DNA of 64,000 nucleotides from Variovorax paradoxus (GTDB taxonomy: Bacteria; Pseudomonadota; Gammaproteobacteria; Burkholderiales; Burkholderiaceae_C), in NCBI RefSeq assembly GCF_018614955.1, contig NZ_JAGGNV010000007.1, forward strand, positions 144,278 to 208,277, read 5' to 3'. The position numbers were made by a program, and so were the translations under genes. The notes beneath the pieces are model-generated. The model had not been told where the DNA came from. It made no database searches and saw only the letters and a program-made list of their open reading frames with translations. Within the stretch, counting starts at the first letter, position 1. Each line of letters starts with the position of its first letter. Of this stretch, positions 47,460-55,897 are shown one piece after another.

Positions 47460-49143
47460 CCTGTGTGGAAACTCCCCTGATGGCCGCCTATATTGAGCCA
47501 ACCGTTTTGAGCGAGGTGGTGGCCCATGAAGCGATTCATCGAAGGCGAGGACCGTCAGCAGGTCACGCTGCTGCCAGAGTGCCTTGACGACTATATCGGC
47601 GAAGACAACCCGGTGCGAGTCGTCGATGCCTTCGTCGAGGAATTGGACCTGCAGTCACTGGGCTTCGAAGGTGTCGAACCCGCAGCAACCGGTCGCCCTT
47701 CCTACCACCCGTCGGTCCTGCTGAAGCTCTACATCTACGGCTACCTGAACCGCATCCAGTCGAGCCGTCGCCTGGAGCGCGAGGCGCAGCGCAACGTCGA
47801 ACTGATGTGGCTCACGGGCCGGCTCGCGCCTGACTTCAAGACCATCGCGGACTTCCGTCACGACAACTCAGCGGGCATCCGCAACGTTTGCCGCCGCTTC
47901 GTCGGCCTGTGCCGCGACCTCAAACTGTTCTCTCACGCCATCGTCGCCATCGACGGCAGCAAGTTCAAGGCGGTCAACAGCCGCGACCGCAACTTCACCG
48001 CCGGCAAGATCGACGCGCGTCAGCGGCAGATCGAGCAGAGCATCCAACGCTACCTCGACGCGCTGGAGACGGCCGACCGCACGCAGCCTGCGGAGGTTGA
48101 GGCCAAGACCGAGCGGCTGCAGGACAAGATCAAGAAGCTGCGCGAGCAGATGAAGCAGCTCGATGACACCAAGGAAGAGTTGAAGAAGGAACCCGACGAG
48201 CAACGCTCGCTCACCGATCCCGATGCGCGCTCGATGAACTCGCAGGCCAAGGGCTCGGGCCTGGTGGGCTACAACGTCCAAGCGGCGGTCGACGCCAGGC
48301 ACCACCTGATCGTGTCGCACGAGGTGACGAACGTCGGCAACGACCGCGCGCAACTCAGCAAGATGGCCAAGGCTGCACGCGAGGCAATGGGCAAGACCAA
48401 GCTGCAAGCCCTTGCCGATCGTGGCTACTTCAACGGCACGGAGCTCAAGGCCTGCGAAGACGCAGGCATCACGACCTACGTGCCCAAGCCGATGACATCC
48501 GGCGCCAAAGCCGAGGGCCGCTTCGACAAGAGCGACTTCATCTATATCGCCAAGGATGACGAGTACCAGTGCCCTGCGGGGCATCGAGCCATCTTCAGGT
48601 TCAGCACGATCGAGAAGAGCGGCTTGAAGGCACACCTGTACTGGACCAGCGCCTGCCCCACCTGCCCGATGAAAGGTCAGTGCACGCCCAGCGACTATCG
48701 GCGCATCCGGCGATGGGAGCATGAAGCGGTGCTCGAGCGCGTACAGCAACGCCTGGATCGCAAACCCGTGGCAATGACGCTGCGCAGATGCACCGTGGAG
48801 CACGTGTTCGGCACACTGAAGCACTGGATGGGCTCAACCCACTTCCTCACCAAGACGCTGTCGCACGTGAACACCGAAATGAGCCTGCACGTGCTGGCTT
48901 ACAACATGAAGAGGGTCATCGCGATCCTGGGTATAGCCAGAACGATGAAGGCAATGAAATTGATCGGGGCGTAAGCCCATCACGCCTCGAAAATTCTCAA
49001 TCAGAGGAGGTCGAGTCGCGTCAGCAACCCAACGACCACTGGATAACTTGCTCGTGGCGCTGCGGCGCATCGCTCGGGTCATGTTCTTCACAATGGGGGC
49101 CAAGCGTTTGCACACGACCTCGGCCGCATCCTGCCACACAGGC
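47460..49143 (+). mobile_element. IS1182-family insertion sequence (ends tentative)
   Basis: A 10-bp inverted repeat GCCTGTGTGG (47460-47469) and CCACACAGGC (49134-49143) brackets the transposase gene, giving an element of 1684 bp, a normal size for IS1182. The repeat does not extend clearly in either direction and no target duplication was seen, so the ends need confirmation. Confidence 0.5.
47526..48974 (+). CDS. IS1182-family transposase
   Basis: 482-residue DDE transposase. N-terminal DUF772-type domain (RPSYHPSVLLKLYIYGYLN, RNVELMWLTGRLAPDFKTIAD), first Asp in VAIDGSKFKAVNSRD, a Lys/Glu-rich coiled coil at about 165-235, second Asp in LADRGYFNG, and the Cys-rich CPAGH / CPTCPMKGQC segment, ending with VEHVFGTLKHWMG containing the catalytic Glu. 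Intact and full length, so possibly active. Confidence 0.95.
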   Translation: MKRFIEGEDRQQVTLLPECLDDYIGEDNPVRVVDAFVEELDLQSLGFEGVEPAATGRPSYHPSVLLKLYIYGYLNRIQSSRRLEREAQRNVELMWLTGRLAPDFKTIADFRHDNSAGIRNVCRRFVGLCRDLKLFSHAIVAIDGSKFKAVNSRDRNFTAGKIDARQRQIEQSIQRYLDALETADRTQPAEVEAKTERLQDKIKKLREQMKQLDDTKEELKKEPDEQRSLTDPDARSMNSQAKGSGLVGYNVQAAVDARHHLIVSHEVTNVGNDRAQLSKMAKAAREAMGKTKLQALADRGYFNGTELKACEDAGITTYVPKPMTSGAKAEGRFDKSDFIYIAKDDEYQCPAGHRAIFRFSTIEKSGLKAHLYWTSACPTCPMKGQCTPSDYRRIRRWEHEAVLERVQQRLDRKPVAMTLRRCTVEHVFGTLKHWMGSTHFLTKTLSHVNTEMSLHVLAYNMKRVIAILGIARTMKAMKLIGA

Positions 49144-49237
49144 GGGGGGCGCTTTGGCCAAAGCAGACCTCGACCCGACGGGCGTGGACGCGGAGCTTCG
49201 TTTCGTGTCGCGAGGCGGCTGAGCCAACGCTAGACAG

Positions 49238-50263
49238 TCAGGCGCGCAGGTCCAGCCCTTTCCACGCCTCAAACACCTCCACCTGCTTTTGCAGCCAATC
49301 AACAGGCACCGAATTCGTCCCCCAGTGGTGTAGCCGCCCGGCTGCCTCGCCAAGGTTCCACAGATGCCGAAGCTGCAGGAACAGCGGCAATGCCGCCAAG
49401 TCACTATCGCTCACCTCGCCGCCGCCCGCGCGGTACCCGCGCAGGTAGTGCACCCAGCGCTCGCGCAGCACGTCGTCGGGGTCCTTGAGGTTTTTGCGAA
49501 ACAGATACGACCAGGGCAGCACGCTCAGGTCGTAGGCCAAGAAGCCCGGGCCGGCATCGTCGAAGTCGAAGAACACGGTCTTCCTGGTGCCGGCAGCGTC
49601 CGTGTCCACATGGTTGTTGAAGCCGTGCGTGTCGCCGTGGCAGACGACGCGCGTCAGCCCGGCCTCGGCCGCGGCCAGCTCTTCAAGCAGGTCGTGTACC
49701 AGGCGGCGGTACGTTTCCAGCAGCTCCACGCCCAGCTCTGGGTACGCCTGCAGGTAGCCCAAGGTCCGGCCCGCCAGGTGGTAGCCGTCCAGCGTGTAGC
49801 GACTCGGTGGACCCGCGTAGTCGCGTGCCGCCTCGTGGATGTGGGCCAGCGTACGGCCAGTTAGTTCGAGTTCTTCCAGCGTGTCGGGAACGGCGCCATC
49901 GGCATGCCGGAACAGCGCCAGGGCACGCGGCCCTTCGGGGAACTGCAGTTGGATGTGCGCGCGCCCGTCCGCCGCCGGCACCGGCGCGGCAACGCCCGCA
50001 CCTTTGGCTTCCAAATGCGCCAGCAGCGAGACTTCGAAATGGATGTTGAAGCCGCCGCGCGGCCGGATGGAGTACAGGCGCGCCACGTAGCGGATTCCGT
50101 CGGCCGAACGCAGCGCGTAGTTGTCGTTTAGGCCGCGGCGAATCAGGTGGCATTGCTGCACCGGAATGCCATGGTGCTGCGCCACCCAGTGTGCGATGGA
50201 GGAGGTGGCCGCGGTAGTGTGGGTGGGTACGAGAGCGGGGTCGAGTTGCTGGGTATCGGGCAT
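49238..50263 (-). CDS. Phosphotransferase enzyme family protein (APH/ChoK fold)
   Basis: 341-residue kinase-like protein of the aminoglycoside phosphotransferase/homoserine kinase superfamily. Brenner motif VVCHGDTHGFNNH with the catalytic Asp and the metal-binding FFDFDDAGPG are both visible; the N-lobe contains GLNDNYALRSADG and RYVARLYS. The substrate is not predictable; a resistance role is not supported by any specific feature. It stands alone, right of the insertion sequence. Confidence 0.85.
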   Translation of the reverse strand: MPDTQQLDPALVPTHTTAATSSIAHWVAQHHGIPVQQCHLIRRGLNDNYALRSADGIRYVARLYSIRPRGGFNIHFEVSLLAHLEAKGAGVAAPVPAADGRAHIQLQFPEGPRALALFRHADGAVPDTLEELELTGRTLAHIHEAARDYAGPPSRYTLDGYHLAGRTLGYLQAYPELGVELLETYRRLVHDLLEELAAAEAGLTRVVCHGDTHGFNNHVDTDAAGTRKTVFFDFDDAGPGFLAYDLSVLPWSYLFRKNLKDPDDVLRERWVHYLRGYRAGGGEVSDSDLAALPLFLQLRHLWNLGEAAGRLHHWGTNSVPVDWLQKQVEVFEAWKGLDLRA

Positions 50264-50564
50264 GGCTCATTTTCCATGCAGCGCGGCCGATGAAGCCTCC
50301 CGGCGCTTTCTCAGGTCATCCATGCGAGCCTCCCGTTCGGCACGCCTGACTGCAGCCTCGCTGGGCGGGCTGGCGGAGATGGTCATCCATCACGGGACCA
50401 CCGTGAACGGTCGGACCGTTCCGGCCTGGTGGGATGCCGCTCCGAGTGACGCGGCGTGCTACCGAGCCGACGCGGGGCGGCCCTCGCATCACGTCTTTGG
50501 AAATTTGCTTTGAGCGACGCATCCCATGCGAAGAGTTTGCGCCTGGAGCGCATCGTCGCGTTAG
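50264..50564. other. 301-bp region, no gene recognised
   Basis: Between the phosphotransferase start and the broken antitoxin. Contains the phosphotransferase promoter region. Frames here show no family resemblance. Confidence 0.4.
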
Positions 50565-50862
50565 CGCAGTGCCGCGACAGCATCGGACATTGTTCCCATC
50601 AGCGATGGCGCGCGCCAGGCTCACTGAGTTGGCGGAAGATGTGGTGGGTAATGGTTCGGAGAAAGTGCTGACCAAGGACGGCGCGAGCTACGTGGCTCTC
50701 GTCGACGCGCGCCGACTGGACTACTACCATGCCCTCAAAGTAGAGCATGCCAGTCTCATGCTGGCAGACGGTGCCATCACCGGCCTTCAGCAAGCTCTGG
50801 CGGGACAGTTCGTGTCTGATGAGGAATTGGACCGGGCCCTCGGCGTCACTCCGGCGCCGTGA
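50565..50862 (+). pseudogene. Phd/YefM-type antitoxin, frameshifted at the N-terminus
   Basis: The frame from ATG 50605 gives MARARLTELAEDVVGNGSEK and then VALVDARRLDYYHAL, a clear type II antitoxin of the Phd/YefM group (85 residues readable). The family N-terminus is present but in another frame: 50583-50606 reads SDIVPISD, which would join A-R-A-R-L-T-E-L if one base near 50607 were removed. That upstream frame has no ATG, GTG or TTG before its stop at 50562, so the normal DNA-binding N-terminus is lost. No toxin gene follows immediately. It may still be translated from 50605. Confidence 0.6.
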
Positions 50863-51046
50863 GCTGTCTAGAGCAACTACCGCCAGAACTGCCCGGGCGG
50901 CCCACGTGGTCCCACCGCTCGGTTTGGCACGAGCACGAACGAGGACGAAACCGCAGTACAGTGCGGGTGCCTTATATGCCCAGCGAGGTGTAATCACATG
51001 CCGCTTGCTGCAGGCAGCTGCGGCAAACGGGCGCTAGAGGTGTGTG

Positions 51047-51352
51047 ATGACCGAAATGGTTGTACATGTTGAAGGTTCAACCCCCGAACAGCGGGCGCGC
51101 GGAGTGGCGGCCGCCCAGGAAGTGTTCAAACGCGCCGGCGTAGACCCCTGGGACACTGCCAAGGCCCATTTCAAGCGAGCCGGCGAATGTCTTGCGCTGT
51201 CCGACGCCGAAGATTGCCTCTCGGAGGAGGAAGGTCGGCTGGCGCACCTCTTTGACGAGGCCGAAGAAGCTGCTCTGGCAGCATGCTGCGAGGGACGGGA
51301 TGCAGTTCCCCCGGATTCGTACTTCCAACTGCTCAGGCCGCCCGGCGGATAA
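51047..51352 (+). CDS. Hypothetical protein
   Basis: 101 residues, acidic, helical (TPEQRARGVAAAQEVFKRAGV, DPWDTAKAHFKRAGECLAL, LAHLFDEAEEAALAACCEG). AGAGG lies 6 nt upstream of ATG 51047; a GTG directly before it is in frame. No domain recognised. Followed 13 bp later by a ThpR homologue on the same strand. Confidence 0.6.
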   Translation: MTEMVVHVEGSTPEQRARGVAAAQEVFKRAGVDPWDTAKAHFKRAGECLALSDAEDCLSEEEGRLAHLFDEAEEAALAACCEGRDAVPPDSYFQLLRPPGG

Positions 51353-51365
51353 CCTTGGCTCCGGC

Positions 51366-51893
51366 GTGCCCTCCAAATTTCTGAGATTGCCAGCGAGCCG
51401 TCTATTCCTGGCTCTATGGCCAGGTGGAGGTGAACTGGACGCCGTCGCGAAGGTGCAGCAGTCACTGCCTTGGCCCGCTACTGCGCGTCTAACGCCGCGA
51501 GAGAACATCCACGTCACGCTGCACTTCATTGGGCAGATGCCTCGAGGCCGACTGCCGGAGTTCATCGGCGCGTTTGCCGTCGCCTCTCGACCGGTCCAGC
51601 TCACCTTTGACCGCATCGAGCTCTGGGGCCGAGGCCTCGTGGCGCTCACCGCGAGTCACACGCCTGCAGCGCTCCTCGACCTGCATGCGGCGCTGAGCGA
51701 AACGCTCGTTCGCAGCGGACTGCCCGTGGATTCTCGGCCGTACCTTCCGCACATAACGCTTGCGCGCAACGCGGGCAGCTCTGCTTCATTCCTGATGCGA
51801 GCGCATGAACCATTGGAGGTGAAGTGGCGCACCTCGGGTCACGTCTTTGTGAAGTCGGCGGGAGGCCGCTACAACGTCATTTCGCGCTACTGA
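51366..51893 (+). CDS. thpR: RNA 2',3'-cyclic phosphodiesterase (second ThpR homologue)
   Basis: About 175 residues with both 2H motifs: HVTLHF and HITLAR, and the N-terminal SRLFLALWPGGGEL typical of the family. The start is uncertain: GTG 51366 is used; a TTG near 51387 is possible. It differs considerably from the copy at 3711-4298 (the earlier protein has longer connecting loops), so it is an ancient or imported paralogue, not a recent duplicate. Confidence 0.85.
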   Translation: MPSKFLRLPASRLFLALWPGGGELDAVAKVQQSLPWPATARLTPRENIHVTLHFIGQMPRGRLPEFIGAFAVASRPVQLTFDRIELWGRGLVALTASHTPAALLDLHAALSETLVRSGLPVDSRPYLPHITLARNAGSSASFLMRAHEPLEVKWRTSGHVFVKSAGGRYNVISRY

Positions 51894-51926
51894 TGCGCGA
51901 GCTACGCGCGCTGAGCGCACGGTCCT

Positions 51927-52598
51927 TCATCGGCACCTAAGAGCAAACTGACGGTCCCTCGCACGCTTGCGTTCGGTCCTGAGCCTGTCTTGTTCAAAGC
52001 CGGTAAGCGGCTGCCGAGCAGCTACATCCAGAGAGGCAATCAGCGATTCAAGTTGGCTGCACTCGAAAACGGTGCTGTCAACATTCATCGCCACGCGTCG
52101 CTCGTGGGCCGCAAGCTCCTGAGCGGCAACCCGGTTCTCCCGCATTGATACCTCGCGAGCGCGAGAACTCATGCCGTCCGCCAGATTGATGTCAGGCCGA
52201 ACCTCCACCAGGGTGGCGCGTGCGCCTGCGGGGCACGGGCCGTCGGAGTACGTTGCTTGGCCCGTGGTTGTCACGCACCTAGTGACGTGCTGGATGCGAG
52301 GCGCTGGTCCTTGCCGCGACACGGATGTGCTCGGCAAAGGAGGGACTGCCGCTGGAGCGACAGCGTCAGGTGGCCGTGGAACGGGCGCGCCTTGCCGTGC
52401 TTCGGTCCGGGCTTTGGATGCGAAGGTCAGCCATCCCTGTGACCAAGCGAGACCTAGGAGCGCGGCCGCAAGCGCAAGCGGCAAGAACAGAACCCGATTT
52501 GAGGTTTTCGCTGGGCGCAGACCGCGTTCCCAAGAATCCAGAGGCTCCCGGCGTCCGTTCATCAGAGAGTCGAAAGGGTCCTTGGGGTGCATGGTCAT
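51927..52598 (-). CDS. DUF4124-like single-pass membrane protein
   Basis: 223 residues: cytoplasmic N-terminus, one membrane helix at about 36-54 (VLFLPLALAAALLGLAW), a Pro/Ala linker, then CVTTTGQATYSDGPCPAGA, the short Cys-bounded beta motif of DUF4124 proteins, and a Glu/Arg-rich helical tail with ECSQLESLIASLD and a final cysteine. Unknown function. Transcribed toward the ThpR homologue. Confidence 0.72.
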   Translation of the reverse strand: MTMHPKDPFDSLMNGRREPLDSWERGLRPAKTSNRVLFLPLALAAALLGLAWSQGWLTFASKARTEARQGAPVPRPPDAVAPAAVPPLPSTSVSRQGPAPRIQHVTRCVTTTGQATYSDGPCPAGARATLVEVRPDINLADGMSSRAREVSMRENRVAAQELAAHERRVAMNVDSTVFECSQLESLIASLDVAARQPLTGFEQDRLRTERKRARDRQFALRCR

Positions 52599-52746
52599 GG
52601 AATGTCCGCGACTGTCGGGTTCTGCGACAGGGATGGCCAGGCTCAGGGGCGCACTTTCGTGAAGTTCTTCATGGTTGCGTGGCGAGAAGCCGGTGAGACA
52701 TCAACCGGCTGAACTGCTCGCCTGCGCGCGGGTCTCCGAAGTTTTC

Positions 52747-52947
52747 CTAAAAATGCGAAAACCTGGTGGTGTGATGGTCCGTGAGCCGAGCGCTTTGAGT
52801 AACTCTGGAATCTCGCGCCTGCCCATTTGAGAACAACAAAGTTGCTGCGGCGAGTGCGCCGGAGGCGACGAGTAGCCCGAAGCCAAACGTGTAGACAAGC
52901 GAGAACGCGGCGAGGGCACCAACGAGAAGAAGCAGCGGCCTGAGCAT
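52747..52947 (-). CDS. Small hydrophobic protein, two membrane helices
   Basis: 66 residues: MLRPLLLLVGALAAFSLVYT and FGFGLLVASGALAAATLLF form one or two membrane segments, followed by a short polar tail. No clear ribosome site is seen. Composition fits a membrane peptide, but nothing else supports it. Confidence 0.4.
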   Translation of the reverse strand: MLRPLLLLVGALAAFSLVYTFGFGLLVASGALAAATLLFSNGQARDSRVTQSARLTDHHTTRFSHF

Positions 52948-53230
52948 GTAATCAGTTTGCCGTAACCAGGTCGGCGTGTCGCGTGACGAAATCGACGTAG
53001 CACGGGAGAAAGTGAGCCCTCCGTGTGCTCATCAACTCGCGCGATGCTCATCTCCACCGATACCGGTCTCCAAGCTGACGTTGCTTGCCGGTGCTTATGC
53101 TCTATAACGTTCTGAACGTGAAGTAAGACACGTGGACCCCGCTCATCGAAGCTTGAGGGGCCCGTCCGATGTGTCATCCTCATCAGAAATACAGCCACGG
53201 AGAGCCTGGGAATCGACCCCCTGATGAATC

Positions 53231-53797
53231 TTGACCTTTAAGAAACTGCACATCGCAGGCGCGGACCTGTTGGACTACCAACTGGGCGAGCCAATGTTCG
53301 TTCATGACCGGAGCCGCTTCCTTGGCACGGTTGAGCCGGTCGAAGTAAGCCCAGATAGGTCGGAAGTTCGCGTCAGTCGCTTTTTGCCTGTGCCGTCTGT
53401 CATTGCTGAGCACCGCCACCTCGGTCCACTCTTGCTTGTCGAGGCCACGATGTTCCTGGCCGAGCGCTTCTCGAGTATCCAAAACGTGCACTTCATGCTG
53501 GCACGAGAGGTGGAAAACGGCGATGGCACGATGGTCGCTGCGGCACGAATCGAGCTGCTAAGGAGCATCGGTGCGACAGATGTTCATGCGGTACCGAAGC
53601 CGGACTCGAGCAAGCCCGGCAACTTCGTTGTCCATGGCGTCTGGTCGTACGCAGAGCACAACCTTGTCGCTCTCCGGTCAGCACTGGCGATGCAGCGCGA
53701 GCTCTATCGCGAGCACCTGGCTCGCAATCCGAAGGAAGACCGTCGGGTGGCGCCGTTGCGACGCTTGGAGCAGTGGTGGCGGCGCGATGACACATGA
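53231..53797 (+). CDS. Hypothetical protein
   Basis: 188 residues from TTG 53231 (no in-frame ATG before residue 22). The sequence looks like a folded cytoplasmic protein: GADLLDYQLGEPMFVHDRSR, VSRFLPVPSVIAEHRHLGPL, NVHFMLAREVENGDGTMVAAA, and a Trp/Arg-rich end. No family recognised. Its own weak start and flanking non-coding DNA (52948-53230, no features) leave the promoter undefined. Confidence 0.55.
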   Translation: MTFKKLHIAGADLLDYQLGEPMFVHDRSRFLGTVEPVEVSPDRSEVRVSRFLPVPSVIAEHRHLGPLLLVEATMFLAERFSSIQNVHFMLAREVENGDGTMVAAARIELLRSIGATDVHAVPKPDSSKPGNFVVHGVWSYAEHNLVALRSALAMQRELYREHLARNPKEDRRVAPLRRLEQWWRRDDT

Positions 53798-53826
53798 GGT
53801 GGGCGGGTCGCTCGCGGGCGAACGCC

Positions 53827-54717
53827 TCATTCGACAGCAGGCGCTCTTGACCGCCTGAGCGACCAGCCGAGGTTCATCCCTGCGGCCGCGAGCAGGATGG
53901 CGGCCACGCCAACGAGCTGCAGCAGATGCAGCCGGTGGTCGAAAGCGACGAAGTCAACCACGATTGCGACGATGGGGTACAGAAAGGACAGCGCGCCCGC
54001 CATGTGCGTCGGCAGCTTCTGTATTGCCCCGTAGAGCAGCACGAACACCAGTCCGGTATAGACGACGCCCATGATGACGAAGCTTGCCCATGCCCGGCCA
54101 TCGGTGGGTAGCGTCGACAGGTTGGCAAAGGGCGCGAGCATGACGGTGCCGACGCACACCTGGGCGAGAGCAATCATGTGCGGCGGCGTGTCGCTGAGCT
54201 TCTTGGCGATGATGGCGGCCAGCGCATAGAAGAACGCCGCGCCGAGCGCCATCAAGATGCCGGCGACATAGTCGGTGCCGATGTAGTCCGCGTCGGACTT
54301 CGCCAGGGCGATGAGCACCACGCCGATGAACGCCAAGCCCAGCCACATAAGCTTGGCAGCAGTCAGCTTCTCGGAGAAGAAGAGCGCACCCAGGGCGAGC
54401 AGCATGAAGGGTTGCGTGTTGTAGACGGCTGTCGAGATGGAGATGGACGCGCGCGAGAACGCCGCGAAGATGAGCACCCAGTTGAGCACGATGGCCGCGC
54501 CACCCAGCGCCGCCCAGGCGAACAGGCGAAGCGAGAGCTGGCCGCGCAGCATGCCCTTTGCCGCGCACACAATCAGAAGCGTCGCCGCGCCGAAGGCGCA
54601 GCGCCAGAACAGCAGGTCGATGATGGGCTGGCCCGATTCCACGACGAACCACCCGATGGTTCCGGAAATCACCATGGCGGCGGTCATCTCGATGGTGCCG
54701 CGCTTCTTGTTCTTCAT
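53827..54717 (-). CDS. EamA/DMT-superfamily transporter
   Basis: 296 residues with ten hydrophobic helices in two EamA repeats: first repeat from GTIGWFVVESGQP, second from YVAGILMALGAAFFYALAAI. ATG 54717 (MKNKKRGTIEM) gives a standard cytoplasmic start; the frame continues upstream to 54756 without support. DMT transporters export amino acids, nucleobase or other metabolites; the substrate is unknown. Confidence 0.88.
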   Translation of the reverse strand: MKNKKRGTIEMTAAMVISGTIGWFVVESGQPIIDLLFWRCAFGAATLLIVCAAKGMLRGQLSLRLFAWAALGGAAIVLNWVLIFAAFSRASISISTAVYNTQPFMLLALGALFFSEKLTAAKLMWLGLAFIGVVLIALAKSDADYIGTDYVAGILMALGAAFFYALAAIIAKKLSDTPPHMIALAQVCVGTVMLAPFANLSTLPTDGRAWASFVIMGVVYTGLVFVLLYGAIQKLPTHMAGALSFLYPIVAIVVDFVAFDHRLHLLQLVGVAAILLAAAGMNLGWSLRRSRAPAVE

Positions 54718-54770
54718 GAAACGCTGAGAATGCCACGGGATGCGGGTGCTGACCACGCACCACGAAAGTA

Positions 54771-55212
54771 CTACAGCTGAGGCAGGACTCTCTCCTTAAG
54801 CTGGTCGTCTGCGGCCCGAACGAGCGCTAAGGCAGCGTCATGCTTGGGAGCTTCAAGACAGTACGCAAAGAAAGCCTCGAGCTCGGTCGACTTATCAAAT
54901 AGCGCATCTGCGCCAGCCGCCAGACAGCGCCGGCGCATGTCGTCCGTTGCGTAGTTGGTCAGCACGGCGACGTGCTGGTCGGGGCGGCGCTCCTTGCACT
55001 CCCTCAGGACGCCCAATCCGGAGCCCTCTGGACAGAAAGAGGTCGACGACTGCCAGTTGCCACTGGCCGACATGCTCCTTTAGCCAGACAGCCGCCTCGC
55101 GCTCGGAGCCCGCAACCCCGACCACCTGGATGTCGGCAATGTCTTCCATGGCCGGAACCAGGTTCTTCCGGATGGTGAGGCTGTCTTCGACGAGGAAAGT
55201 GGCGAGGGACAC
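54771..55212 (-). pseudogene. Single-domain response regulator disrupted by a one-base frameshift
   Basis: The N-terminal part (ATG 55212) reads as a receiver: FLVEDSLTIRKNLVPAM, and the phosphoacceptor Asp57 in AVVDLFL. After residue 60 the frame is lost; the rest of the domain (EGSGLGVLRECKERRPDQHVA, then VLTNYATDDMRRRC and the Lys of ALFDKSTE) continues in another frame from about 55031 to the stop at 54771. Deleting one base near 55032 restores a receiver of about 147 residues. Either a pseudogene or a sequencing error. Confidence 0.8.
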
Positions 55213-55299
55213 TTGGCGGACCTTACGGGTACTGTCGCGTTCGCTCGTGAGGTCAAAGCGTGCGCGTCGGTAGGAGAACCTCCATCATCCCTTCGCGAG

Positions 55300-55554
55300 C
55301 TACAAATCTTGGAAAGTCGTGTCCCCAGTCCGAGGTCTCATCGTCCATTCGTCGATGAAGTTCCGCGCCTTCGAGTCGAGCGCCCAGCAGGCGCTGCTCG
55401 AATCCTTGCGATTCGTGGAGAGAGCGAGTCGGCACTTGTGGTCACCATTCAAGTACAACTCGGCGTGTCCAGACCACACCTCCCCGCTGCCGGTGGTTTC
55501 AATCCTCACCAGCCATCCGCGATACTCAAATTCACTGGAACCGCCGCTAGCCAT
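55300..55554 (-). CDS. Hypothetical protein
   Basis: 84 residues: YRGWLVRIETTGSGEVWSGH, AELYLNGDHKCRLALST, CWALDSKARNFIDEWTMRPR. The pattern (Trp/Gly-rich first half, then A-x-x-F-I-D-E-W) recalls small conserved proteins of Burkholderiales with no known function. Start codon ATG 55554. Confidence 0.6.
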   Translation of the reverse strand: MASGGSSEFEYRGWLVRIETTGSGEVWSGHAELYLNGDHKCRLALSTNRKDSSSACWALDSKARNFIDEWTMRPRTGDTTFQDL

Positions 55555-55618
55555 GCCTCATTCTCGTTGAGCCGAACGGGACCACCGCCATCTTCAGCTT
55601 ATCCCTTCCAAAGCGAAG

Positions 55619-55894
55619 TTAGCAACTATCGCACCAGAGCGTTGCCTCGCCCGTCCACGCCTCGTCGAGAAGCTCCAACCGACTTTCTGCACGAACACGT
55701 GAGAAAAGCCACCTCCTGATGTATGACAGATACCACCGCGCACTTGGCTTGGGAACTGTGCTCGGTGGAGCCTCGCCGATACGGACAACCATCTCTTGGC
55801 CCAGCTCTACGTGACCAGAGAACCAATTCTTGCTTCCATGCCTGGCAAGGCCTTCCGCAAGCCGCCGAGGCAGCCAAGGAAAAAGGGGGCGCAC
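55619..55894 (-). CDS. Hypothetical protein, low support
   Basis: 91 residues from GTG 55894, three bases after the nitronate monooxygenase stop. Basic and Trp-rich (LFPWLPRRLAEGLARHG, WYLSYIRRWLFSRVRAES). No family recognised. The tight spacing to the upstream gene is the only positive sign. Confidence 0.3.
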   Translation of the reverse strand: MRPLFPWLPRRLAEGLARHGSKNWFSGHVELGQEMVVRIGEAPPSTVPKPSARWYLSYIRRWLFSRVRAESRLELLDEAWTGEATLWCDSC

Positions 55895-55897
55895 GGA

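Noticed and set aside
48975..49230. Passenger gene on the minus strand behind the IS1182 transposase
   Set aside because: Frames there have no family resemblance and would overlap the probable terminal repeat.
51034..51465. Minus-strand frames opposite 51047-51352
   Set aside because: Composition is shadow-like and the plus strand has a better start and site.
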